From positions 1 through 19,577 of the forward strand of contig CALCYI010000004.1 of assembly GCA_937907605.1 (NCBI GenBank): DNA of 19,577 nt, written 5' to 3'. The notes under the pieces were generated by a model. The model was given only the letters and a program-made list of their open reading frames with translations. It searched no databases and was not told where the DNA came from. The DNA is from an uncultured Clostridia bacterium (GTDB lineage: Bacteria > Bacillota > Clostridia > Oscillospirales > Acutalibacteraceae). Of the stretch, positions 14,209 through 19,577 are shown one piece after another. Each line of letters starts with the position of its first letter. Position 1 is the stretch's first letter. Position numbers and translations under genes: made by a program.

Positions 14209-15215
14209 TATTTTATCCTCATAGCTCTCAAGGAATTGAGTATCGCAAGTATCGCAACGCCCGCGTCGGAGAACTCCGCAAGCCACATCGGAACCTCTCT
14301 GTTAAGAAAGATGACAAGTATTAATACAATCAGCTTAATGCCGATTGCAACTACGATGTTTTCAAGCGAAATCCTTACCGCTTTGTCAGCCGCTCTCTTT
14401 GCAAAGGCGAGCTTTTTTCCGTCGTTGTCGGGAATAATAATCTCGTCTGAGTTTCCCGTTTTGTGCAGCTTCTCAAGCGCGTCGGAGCAGTGAACGAAAA
14501 TGCCCTCCTTGGTGCATGCGCCTATTGCGCATGAAAAGCTCATAGGTACGGATATAACTATCGCGCAGGGACAGCCGATAACGAGCGCGGAAAGCCCTCT
14601 GTGCGCCCAGTCCCTCCACTCGCCGTTCATAAAGAGCGGGGGAATGACGATAATAAGCAGCGCAGTAAGGAAGATTATCGGGGTATAAACCCTTGCGAAT
14701 TTTGATATAAAGCGTTCGGTGTCGCTGTTTGAGTGCGAATGCTCAAAGCCGTGCTCGTCCGAAAGCGCGCGTATCCTCGCCCTGCTCTTTGAAAGCACGC
14801 TGCCCTGGATAAATTCGCCGATTGACCAGAGCAGTATTACCGCGCAGCCCTCGCCGTATTCCCTTATTGCAAACGCGCCGAGCGATACTACGCTGATTAA
14901 AAGGCATTCTCCGAAAAAGCGTCCGTGTATAATATCCTCAAGCGCTTCCCTTATTACCTTAACTCCGAGTATTGCAAAAGAAACGGCGAACAGCCCTGCG
15001 CTGATATATTCCGGAAGCTGCAGAAGCTCCTCAATAATCCAGCCGAGAGCAAACAGTATTGCCGCTGCAATTATTTTACTTCTTTCGCTTTTTTTAGTTT
15101 CTTCAAAGCTGTCCCCGTGCTCCGCGCCGCAGCCGCAGTCGCAATGCTCGGTATGCACGTCGGCTGAGTGAGAATGTGTTTCTCCTTCATGATGATGGTG
15201 TTCGTGATGGCTCAT
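14208..15215 (-). CDS. P1B-ATPase-like membrane protein lacking A, P and N domains
   Basis: The 335-residue protein reads as the membrane part of a Zn/Cd-type P1B ATPase (ZntA/CadA) with all ATP-driven domains removed in frame. It begins with a His-rich tail and CDCGCG (about 3-30). Eight hydrophobic segments follow, at about 49-65, 70-88, 103-118, 122-138, 177-195, 206-233, 283-303 and 310-328. Metal-site residues of ZntA-type pumps are kept: C215-P-C217, K294 in the seventh segment and D317 in FSDAGV. Where the actuator domain should be, SRARIRALSDEHG runs directly through a short His/Ser linker into FISKFARVYTP. Where the roughly 300-residue P and N domains should be, LEKLHKTG joins SDEIII...KLAFAKRAADKAVRI. 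No DKTGT, TGE or GDGxND motif exists. It is downstream of a Zn-type sensor and coupled to rsmE. Passive metal transport, binding or sensing are possible; ATP-driven pumping is not. Confidence 0.88.
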   Translation of the reverse strand: MSHHEHHHHEGETHSHSADVHTEHCDCGCGAEHGDSFEETKKSERSKIIAAAILFALGWIIEELLQLPEYISAGLFAVSFAILGVKVIREALEDIIHGRFFGECLLISVVSLGAFAIREYGEGCAVILLWSIGEFIQGSVLSKSRARIRALSDEHGFEHSHSNSDTERFISKFARVYTPIIFLTALLIIVIPPLFMNGEWRDWAHRGLSALVIGCPCAIVISVPMSFSCAIGACTKEGIFVHCSDALEKLHKTGNSDEIIIPDNDGKKLAFAKRAADKAVRISLENIVVAIGIKLIVLILVIFLNREVPMWLAEFSDAGVAILAILNSLRAMRIK

Positions 15216-15217
15216 AA

Positions 15218-15493
15218 TTATTCCTCGATGTGCTCTATTGCACAGTCTAAAATGCTTTTAATATGATTGTCCGCAAGGGAGTAGATAATATTCTTACCGT
15301 CCCTTCTGAATTTTACAAGGTGCGCCTGCTTTAATACGCGGAGCTGATGCGATACCGCGGTCTGAGAGGCGTCGACCTGCTCTACTATCTGGCTTACGTT
15401 AAGCTCGCCCTTGTCAAGCGCAAGGATTATTCTTACTCTTGTGGGGTCCGCAAACGCCTTGAAGAGCTCTGATATTTTACTTATGTTATCCAT
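15218..15493 (-). CDS. ArsR/SmtB-family metal-responsive repressor, Zn-type
   Basis: The 91-residue winged-helix repressor has its recognition helix in SQTAVSHQLRVLKQAHLV (43-60) and a wing at FRRDGKNIIYSL. The C-terminal helix holds D75-N-H77-(10 residues)-H88-I-E-E91. This is exactly the spacing of the alpha5 metal site of SmtB/CzrA/ZiaR sensors, which release DNA when Zn(II) (or Co(II)) binds. There is no N-terminal Cys cluster or ELCVCDL motif, so Cd/Pb (alpha3N) or arsenic sensing is unlikely. GAGGT precedes the ATG. The next gene, the P1B-like membrane protein, starts 2 bases after the stop. The repressor probably controls its own operon from the promoter at 15546-15574. Confidence 0.93.
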   Translation of the reverse strand: MDNISKISELFKAFADPTRVRIILALDKGELNVSQIVEQVDASQTAVSHQLRVLKQAHLVKFRRDGKNIIYSLADNHIKSILDCAIEHIEE

Positions 15494-15515
15494 ATTCTAC
15501 CTCATATGCTTATTT

Positions 15516-15529
15516 TATTCATATGAATA
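15516..15529. promoter_or_regulatory. Candidate operator of the ArsR/SmtB-type repressor
   Basis: TATTCATATGAATA is a perfect 14-bp palindrome, 17 to 30 bases downstream of the -10 box and ahead of the repressor gene. ArsR/SmtB operators are AT-rich palindromes near the transcription start. Binding is inferred only. Confidence 0.5.
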
Positions 15530-15545
15530 TTTCCTGCAAGTGTTG

Positions 15546-15574
15546 ATTATATATCCAAATAAATTATTTGTCAA
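15546..15574 (-). promoter_or_regulatory. Perfect consensus sigma-A promoter of the metal-sensor operon
   Basis: On the minus strand TTGACA (15569-15574), 17 bases and TATAAT (15546-15551) match the consensus exactly. The -35 directly abuts the T-tract of the preceding gene's terminator. Such a strong promoter fits a unit held down by a repressor. Confidence 0.85.
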
Positions 15575-15600
15575 GAAAAAAGAACCGCATTTGCGGTTCC
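15575..15600 (-). terminator. Intrinsic terminator of the CHAP protein gene
   Basis: Read on the minus strand, GAACCGCA-AA-TGCGGTTC (15582-15599) is followed by TTTTTTC. The gene's stop codon is 10 bases upstream. The T-run touches the -35 box of the next operon. Confidence 0.8.
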
Positions 15601-15609
15601 TTTATGCAC

Positions 15610-16311
15610 TCACTTTGTTATTGATAAAAATTTGTCCTCTTTGCTTGCAGCCTCTTTAAGTTCAAGCTGTTCGCTGATACCGAAGCTTGAAACCTCGGGC
15701 GCTTCGGCGCTCTCGGTAGCCTCGGTGTCGAGCTCAAGCATATACTGGTCGTTCTTTTTATTCGTTGCGTTTAAAAGCTTCTTTTCAAGCTTCTTTGAGA
15801 GCCCGTTGTTATATGTGTAAATATAACCGTAAAATCTCTGTCCGTAATGCGAGGACATACTGCTGTAGGTCTGAACGTCAAAATATCTTCCTCCCCAGTG
15901 AGATTCCGAAATCGTAACGCTTCCGTCGTCGTTGATGGCTTCAACTATTGCAACGTGGCGGCTCCAGCAGGCAACCGCTCCGAGCTTCGGCTCCATACCG
16001 TATTCGTAGTAGCCGTTTCTTTTGTTAATGAAATACCAATCTCCTGCGCTTCCGCGGCTGATAAGCGGTGCTTCGCCGTTCATCTCGTAAATTCTTCCAT
16101 ATGCGTATGCCACACAGTTGGGCATTGGTGTTCCCGTTCTGAAATAATAATTCAGCTTTGATGAATAATAGGGGATAGATGAATCCGGCGCTGTAAGCCT
16201 CGGCTCATAAAGCTCGCCCTCTGCGTGAGCAGTTACGGGAGTAATGAGCGATACAAGTATTGTTATAACAATTACTAAAGGCAGGAAAAACAGCTTTTTC
16301 GCTTTTGTCAT
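15610..16311 (-). CDS. Secreted CHAP-domain peptidoglycan hydrolase
   Basis: The 233-residue protein has a signal peptide (basic MTKAKK, hydrophobic core 8-26, likely cleavage after AHA at 30). The CHAP domain spans about 50-165. The candidate catalytic Cys is C66 in PNCVAYAYGR, the His is H119 in SRHVAIVEAI, and an acidic/polar partner lies in ISESHWGGR (134-142). CHAP enzymes are amidases or endopeptidases that cut peptidoglycan stem or cross-bridge peptides. The C-terminal region (about 170-233) is charged, rich in Glu/Lys/Ser, and has no recognisable wall-binding repeats. The ribosome site AAAGGA lies 6-7 bases upstream. A WalR-like box sits about 100 bases upstream of the start, which fits control by an essential cell-wall two-component system. 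It is a single-gene unit. Confidence 0.87.
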   Translation of the reverse strand: MTKAKKLFFLPLVIVITILVSLITPVTAHAEGELYEPRLTAPDSSIPYYSSKLNYYFRTGTPMPNCVAYAYGRIYEMNGEAPLISRGSAGDWYFINKRNGYYEYGMEPKLGAVACWSRHVAIVEAINDDGSVTISESHWGGRYFDVQTYSSMSSHYGQRFYGYIYTYNNGLSKKLEKKLLNATNKKNDQYMLELDTEATESAEAPEVSSFGISEQLELKEAASKEDKFLSITK

Positions 16312-16321
16312 AAGCTATCCT

Positions 16322-16358
16322 TTCCGAGGGGTGATCCCTCAAGTGCCCTAATATTATA
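16322..16358 (-). promoter_or_regulatory. -10 region and leader hairpin of the CHAP gene
   Basis: On the minus strand TGTTATAAT (16353-16361) forms an extended -10 (TG-T-TATAAT) without a good -35, as expected of an activated promoter. The short leader contains GAGGG-ATCAC-CCCTC, a small hairpin, just ahead of the ribosome site. Confidence 0.5.
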
Positions 16359-16404
16359 ACAAAAGTGGAAATTTGTAATCTATATCAAATTGCAACAAGG
16401 TTTT

Positions 16405-16421
16405 TGTAACAATTTTGTAAC
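16405..16421 (+). promoter_or_regulatory. WalR (YycF)-like binding box
   Basis: TGTAAC-AATTT-TGTAAC fits the Firmicute WalR consensus TGTWAH-N5-TGTWAH at every position. It lies about 50 bases upstream of the CHAP gene's -10 box, in inverted orientation relative to that gene. A third, imperfect half-site (TGTGAG) follows at 16426. WalR commonly activates autolysins, CHAP enzymes included. Confidence 0.5.
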
Positions 16422-16457
16422 CTTTTGTGAGGGTTTAACAAAATTCGACCGATACTA

Positions 16458-16488
16458 TTGACAAAATAATAGACATCAGTCTTATAAT
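16458..16488 (+). promoter_or_regulatory. Orphan plus-strand promoter-like sequence
   Basis: TTGACA (16458-16463) and TATAAT (16483-16488) are separated by 19 bases, longer than optimal. No plus-strand gene follows; a hairpin begins 12 bases later. If active it would give a very short RNA. Confidence 0.25.
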
Positions 16489-16499
16489 TACAAAAATTA

Positions 16500-16521
16500 A
16501 CGGCGGCCAAATGACCGCCGT
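16500..16521 (-). terminator. Terminator of the malic enzyme unit
   Basis: Arms ACGGCGG (16500-16506) and CCGCCGT (16515-16521) enclose 8 bases. On the minus strand it is followed by TAATTTTTG. A 16-bp AT palindrome (16529-16544) lies between it and the malic enzyme stop. Confidence 0.75.
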
Positions 16522-16558
16522 CTTTATCATATATTATAATATATAGCTTAGGGCGCGC

Positions 16559-17731
16559 CTAAATTCTTGCTACGCCGTCCTTGCGTGCTGCTTCGGCAAC
16601 AGCGTCAGCAACGGTACGCATAATTCTCGGGTCGAAAGCATGGGGAAGAATGTAGTCTGCAGTGAGCTCTTCCTCGCTTACAAGAGAAGCGATTGCGTAT
16701 GCAGCAGCAATCTTCATGTTCTCGGTGATGTCGCTTGCGCGAACGTCAAGAGTACCGCGGAAGATACCGGGGAAGGCAAGCACGTTGTTAATCTGGTTCG
16801 GGAAGTCCGAACGTCCCGTACCTACGATAGCGGCGCCCGCAGCCTTAGCCTCATCGGGCATAATTTCAGGAGTCGGGTTTGCCATCGGGAAAATAAGCGG
16901 GTTCGGATTCATTGACCTAATCATATCCTGGGATACGATACCGGGCGCGGAAACGCCGATGAAAATATCGGTGCCCTTCATAGCCTCTGCAAGACCGCCC
17001 TTTACCATACCTCTGTTGGTAACCTTTGCAAGCTCTTCTTTAAAGGGGTTGAGGTTTTCTCTGCCCTCGTAGATAGCGCCCGTTCTGTCGCAGAGGATAA
17101 CGTCCTTAAGTCCGAGCTTCATAAGAAGCTTTGCGATTGCAACGCCTGCTGAGCCTGCGCCGTTGATAACCGCCTTGCACTCGCCGAGCGTTCTGCCCGT
17201 GAGCTTCATAGCGTTAATGAGAGCGGCGGAGGTAACTACTGCGGTACCGTGCTGGTCATCGTGGAAAATCGGAATGTCGCACTTTTCCTTGAGCTTTCTT
17301 TCAATCTCAAAGCAACGGGGAGCGGAAATATCCTCGAGGTTTACGCCGCCGAAGGAGCCGCTGATTTTATAAACTACGTCAACGATCTCGTCAACGTCCT
17401 TGGTCCTTACGCAGAGCGGGAACGCGTCAACGTCGCCGAATTCCTTGAAGAGTACGCATTTACCCTCCATAACGGGCATACCTGCCTCGGGACCGATGTC
17501 GCCGAGACCGAGTACAGCGGTACCGTCGGTTACAACAGCAACCATATTCCAGCGTCTTGTGAGCTCCCAGCTCTTTTTATAATCCGCCTGGATTGCAAGG
17601 CAGGGCTCTGCAACGCCGGGGGTGTATGCGAGGGAGAGCGCGTCCTTGTTGTCAACTTTAGCTCTGGCAACAACCTCAACCTTGCCCTTCCATTCGCCGT
17701 GAAGTCTTAATGATTCTTTTCTGTAATCCAT
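16559..17731 (-). CDS. NAD(P)-dependent malic enzyme
   Basis: This 390-residue short-form malic enzyme decarboxylates L-malate oxidatively to pyruvate and CO2, making NADH or NADPH. Blocks in order: YTPGVAEPC (36-44, catalytic Tyr36), VTDGTAVLGLGDIGPEAG (67-84), MEGKCVLFKEF with K91, LEDISAPRCFEIE (132-144) and FHDDQHGTAVV (156-166, metal-binding acids). The NAD(P) motif is GAGSAG (191-196) and ANPTPEIMPDEA comes later. It has no phosphotransacetylase-like C-terminal domain, unlike long MaeB. AGAGGT precedes the ATG. It lies 14 bases downstream of the Ldh2-family dehydrogenase, clearly one operon. Together they could turn oxaloacetate into pyruvate via malate and shift reducing power between NADH and NADPH. 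Cofactor preference cannot be read with confidence. Confidence 0.94.
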   Translation of the reverse strand: MDYRKESLRLHGEWKGKVEVVARAKVDNKDALSLAYTPGVAEPCLAIQADYKKSWELTRRWNMVAVVTDGTAVLGLGDIGPEAGMPVMEGKCVLFKEFGDVDAFPLCVRTKDVDEIVDVVYKISGSFGGVNLEDISAPRCFEIERKLKEKCDIPIFHDDQHGTAVVTSAALINAMKLTGRTLGECKAVINGAGSAGVAIAKLLMKLGLKDVILCDRTGAIYEGRENLNPFKEELAKVTNRGMVKGGLAEAMKGTDIFIGVSAPGIVSQDMIRSMNPNPLIFPMANPTPEIMPDEAKAAGAAIVGTGRSDFPNQINNVLAFPGIFRGTLDVRASDITENMKIAAAYAIASLVSEEELTADYILPHAFDPRIMRTVADAVAEAARKDGVARI

Positions 17732-17745
17732 AGCTGTACCTCTGC

Positions 17746-18906
17746 TTATCTTTCAATATGAGATTTAATCTTCTTGGTTTCGGGATACGGAGTATAGCCC
17801 TCTTCCCACGGGAAGGTGTAATCAAGTCCGAGCTCATCCCTTACTGCGTTGATTTCGCCCTGTACGGATTCGTTAATCGGAACGCCGTGGGGCTCTCTTT
17901 CCTTCCAGATTTCGTATTCCTTCTCGCCTGCGATATAGATTCTGTCCTCGCCGGGAGCCTTCCTTGAAGCTCTTACGGAGCGGATGATATCGCCGGTCTT
18001 CTTACGGCAGATTTCTTCGCCGAGGAAGTGGTTTGTATCGATAGCGATGAAGAAGTGGCCGAGGTGATAAGGTCTGATATTGCCTTCCTCGTCCTTACCG
18101 TCGAGCGCCTTGCCGTATTCGCCGTCCTGAAGAACGGAGGAAAGGAATTCTACGAACATAGCAAAGCCGTAGCCTTTGTAGCCGCCAAGAGCCTCGCCGA
18201 TACCGCCGAGAGCTGTGAGAGCGGCAGTACCCTGACGGATTTTCTTAAGCGCAACGCCTGCGTCGCCCTCAACAGGGGTACCGTCGATGTTGATGATTGT
18301 ACCCGGATGTACGGGCTCGTCAATTCTTGCGTAATATTCAATCTTACCGTTCTGGGTGATGGAGGTAGCGCAGTCAAAGTTGAAGTCGAACGCCTCGTCG
18401 GACGGAACGCCGAGAGTGAACGGGTTAGTACCGAACATACCCTCTGTACCGAAGGTCGGAGCAACTGAGGGACGTGCGTTAGTACCTGTCATACCGATAC
18501 AGCCCTGCTCGGTAGCCATAGAGGTATAATAGCCTGCGATACCGTAGTGGCAGGAGTTGCGTACTACTACCATACCCATACCGTACTTCTTAGCCTTATC
18601 AATAGCCATCTGCATAGCTTTTGTACCGATAACCTGACCCATACCGTTGTGACCGTCAACAACTGCGGTGGTTTCGGTTTCCTTAAGGATTTCAAAATTT
18701 GTTGTAGGTGACTGGATTCCCGCCTTGATTCTGTCAAGATAGATGGGCTTGAAACGGTTGCAGCCGTGGCTCTCGATTCCTCTCTTATCGGATTCAAGAA
18801 GAACGTCCGTACACATCTCAGCTTCATCTCTGGGGATACCGTAGCCAACGAAAGCGTCGGTTACAAAGTCAGTGATTAAGTTCCAAGGACATACTACTTT
18901 TGGCAT
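17746..18906 (-). CDS. Ldh2-family malate/L-lactate-type dehydrogenase
   Basis: The 386-residue enzyme belongs to the LDH2/MDH2 (YlbC, AllD, YiaK, ComC) fold, unrelated to classical lactate or malate dehydrogenases. It reduces 2-keto acids with NAD(P)H. Family hallmarks are SDKRGIESHG (39-48, Arg42 and His47), VVVRNSCHYGIAGYY (113-127, His120), GTNARPSVAPTFG and GTNPFTLGVPS (159-169), and KGYG...FVEFLSSVL later. AAGGAG lies 9 bases before the ATG. The malic enzyme follows at once, so L-malate/oxaloacetate is the most likely substrate pair. Lactate, sulfolactate or ureidoglycolate are alternatives found in the family. The C-terminal extension (about residues 335-386, ending PYPETKKIKSHIER) is charged and looks cytoplasmic. 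Confidence 0.9.
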   Translation of the reverse strand: MPKVVCPWNLITDFVTDAFVGYGIPRDEAEMCTDVLLESDKRGIESHGCNRFKPIYLDRIKAGIQSPTTNFEILKETETTAVVDGHNGMGQVIGTKAMQMAIDKAKKYGMGMVVVRNSCHYGIAGYYTSMATEQGCIGMTGTNARPSVAPTFGTEGMFGTNPFTLGVPSDEAFDFNFDCATSITQNGKIEYYARIDEPVHPGTIINIDGTPVEGDAGVALKKIRQGTAALTALGGIGEALGGYKGYGFAMFVEFLSSVLQDGEYGKALDGKDEEGNIRPYHLGHFFIAIDTNHFLGEEICRKKTGDIIRSVRASRKAPGEDRIYIAGEKEYEIWKEREPHGVPINESVQGEINAVRDELGLDYTFPWEEGYTPYPETKKIKSHIER

Positions 18907-18948
18907 AACTTAAATCTCCTTTTTATTATAATAAATTTTACCATTGAT

Positions 18949-18976
18949 ATTATAGCATATATAATTTTTTATTCAA
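18949..18976 (-). promoter_or_regulatory. Promoter of the dehydrogenase-malic enzyme operon
   Basis: On the minus strand TTGAAT (18971-18976), a 16-base spacer and TATAAT (18949-18954) lie about 40 bases before the start codon. A TTGACA further upstream (near 18998) has no matching -10. Confidence 0.55.
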
Positions 18977-19056
18977 GGATAATTTGTTAATTTCTTGTCA
19001 AATTTCGCTACAAAAAATGTAATTTAATTATGCTTTCAAAAACAAGTGGAAAAAGC

Positions 19057-19203
19057 TCAAAGAAGCTTGCTGATATTGTTCCATATGCGTTCTTTAACCT
19101 CATCGCTTAGATTAATATCATTATCCTTTTTGTATTCCTCTTCAAGCATTAAAGTATGACGTGCATTTAATTGCTCTATATCATTTAATAGAATATCTTT
19201 CAT
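19057..19203 (-). CDS. Small acidic protein of unknown function (48 residues)
   Basis: The frame runs from ATG at 19203 (MKDILLNDIEQLNARH...) to TGA at 19057. It has a very strong ribosome site (GGAGGTAGG) and a well-formed promoter, so it is probably expressed. The product is charged, with acidic residues in the majority, and mostly helical by eye. It has no Cys, no membrane segment and no signal peptide. The ending reads KERIWNNISKLL. I do not recognise a family. It diverges from an Xre-type repressor gene, and a palindrome overlaps its promoter, so the repressor probably controls it. Such a pair could be a phage or mobile-element regulatory switch, an antitoxin-like partner, or a simple autoregulated unit. 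Nothing in the sequence decides among these. Confidence 0.6.
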   Translation of the reverse strand: MKDILLNDIEQLNARHTLMLEEEYKKDNDINLSDEVKERIWNNISKLL

Positions 19204-19227
19204 AATATAATCCTACCTCCAACAAAC

Positions 19228-19256
19228 ATATTATCTGTATTACAGATAAAAGTCAA
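19228..19256 (-). promoter_or_regulatory. Promoter of the 48-residue protein gene
   Basis: On the minus strand TTGACT (19251-19256), exactly 17 bases and TAATAT (19228-19233) lead to the GGAGGTAGG ribosome site. The palindrome at 19231-19249 fills its spacer. Confidence 0.65.
19231..19249. promoter_or_regulatory. 19-bp palindromic operator, probable Xre repressor site
   Basis: TTATCTGTA-T-TACAGATAA is a perfect 9+1+9 palindrome lying between the -35 and -10 of the small gene. Bound repressor would block RNA polymerase. The half-site TACAGATAA recurs in the second palindrome. Confidence 0.65.
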
Positions 19257-19260
19257 TATC

Positions 19261-19276
19261 CGTTATACAGATAACG
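19261..19276. promoter_or_regulatory. Second palindrome (CGTTAT-ACAG-ATAACG), possible operator
   Basis: Six-base arms surround ACAG. It shares TACAGATAA with the first site and lies 23 bases before the repressor start, so it may mediate autoregulation. Confidence 0.5.
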
Positions 19277-19299
19277 CATAATAGCTTTGAGGTGATATT

Positions 19300-19503
19300 A
19301 TGCTATATCCTAATATAAGGAATCTTCGTGAGGATAATGATTATAAACAGCGCGAGCTGGCTGAATACCTTAACATATCACAAAACACTTACTCTCAGTA
19401 TGAAACCGGAACGATAGAACTAACTGCTTCAACCTTAATAAAACTTTCAAAATTCTATAAGGTGAGTGTGGATTATCTTTTAGGATTAACCGAAAATCCA
19501 TAA
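19300..19503 (+). CDS. Xre/Cro-family helix-turn-helix repressor
   Basis: The 67-residue protein consists almost only of an HTH_3 (lambda-repressor-like) DNA-binding domain. IRNLREDNDYKQRELAEYL is followed by the helix-turn-helix NISQNTYSQYETG (recognition helix about 27-36). The closing motif TLIKLSKFYKVSVDYLLGLT is the usual end of this domain. There is no C-terminal dimerisation, peptidase or toxin domain. GAGGTGAT lies directly upstream of the ATG. Such single-domain proteins bind palindromes as dimers, and two sharing TACAGATAA lie in the divergent gap to the 48-residue gene. It may belong to a small mobile or phage-derived unit, but nothing else phage-like is visible before the window ends. 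Confidence 0.92.
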   Translation: MLYPNIRNLREDNDYKQRELAEYLNISQNTYSQYETGTIELTASTLIKLSKFYKVSVDYLLGLTENP

Positions 19504-19577
19504 AAAAACAAAGCCTGACGGGAATGAGTCGGTGCGATAACGAAGTTTTAAGGAATGGCGGTACAGTTTAGCGACTG
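19504..19577. other. Unassigned edge sequence
   Basis: The last 74 bases after the Xre stop contain no good frame or ribosome site. AGTCG (19527-19531) and CGACT (19572-19576) are complementary and could close a long stem. The piece is too short to assign; it may be the start of a structured RNA or another element continuing outside the window. Confidence 0.2.

Noticed and set aside
13486..14286. Longer RsmE start at 14286
   Set aside because: The extra 26 residues lie inside the upstream gene and are unlike RsmE; ATG at 14208 is coupled by TAATG and gives the family length.
14208..15215. Frameshifted full-length cadmium pump
   Set aside because: Total space between the sensor and rsmE is only about 1 kb. 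The frame is continuous across both missing-domain junctions, so no hidden A, P or N domain sequence is present.
16529..16544. 16-bp AT palindrome after the malic enzyme gene
   Set aside because: Composed only of A and T, so likely to arise by chance; it has no clear site or partner.

Overview
The window looks like chromosome of a spore-forming, low-to-moderate GC Firmicute of class Clostridia, most like gut Ruminococcaceae/Oscillospiraceae. Reasons: a yqfC-yqfD sporulation pair, strong Shine-Dalgarno sequences (often GGTGAT, AGGAGG), consensus sigma-A promoters, AT-rich intergenic gaps, intrinsic terminators at convergent gene ends, and a CHAP amidase with a WalR-like site. No rRNA, tRNA, CRISPR array or complete transposon was seen.

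Layout. 1-3650: a small PQ-loop/SemiSWEET-like membrane protein (-), then on + a D-2-hydroxyacid dehydrogenase, uronate isomerase (uxaC) and a membrane-anchored M15B D,D-carboxypeptidase. 3632-5293 (-): an SDR resembling D-mannonate oxidoreductase/fructuronate reductase followed by uridine phosphorylase. UxaC and the SDR would be consecutive steps of hexuronate breakdown, on opposite strands. 5368-6781 (+): yqfC-yqfD, then a large M16C metalloprotease (6841-9723). 9760-11166 (-): an amidophosphoribosyltransferase-like protein that lacks the glutaminase nucleophile but keeps its candidate Fe-S cysteines. It is divergent from a Mbeg1/DUF2974-like alpha/beta hydrolase (11324-12472, +).

12568-12888 (+) is a dead REP-associated tyrosine transposase: it has an in-frame stop, has lost its catalytic-Tyr half, and carries two inverted copies of a 27-bp palindromic repeat. 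Next comes a compact minus-strand operon running 15493->13037: a Zn-type ArsR/SmtB sensor, a very unusual P1B-ATPase-like membrane protein, RsmE and cytidine deaminase. Its promoter is a perfect TTGACA-17-TATAAT. The membrane protein keeps the eight-helix membrane domain, the CPC motif and the ZntA-type Asp/Lys, but lacks the actuator, phosphorylation and nucleotide-binding domains. It is the strongest candidate for something undescribed here.

15610-16311 (-) is a secreted CHAP hydrolase with a TGTAAC-N5-TGTAAC element upstream. 16559-18906 (-) is an Ldh2-family malate/lactate-type dehydrogenase followed by malic enzyme, a plausible malate shunt. The right edge holds a divergent pair: a 48-residue acidic protein of unknown function (-) and an Xre-type repressor (+), with a 19-bp palindrome inside the promoter of the small gene. 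The last 74 bases are unassigned.

All family assignments come from recognising motifs by eye; no database search was run.
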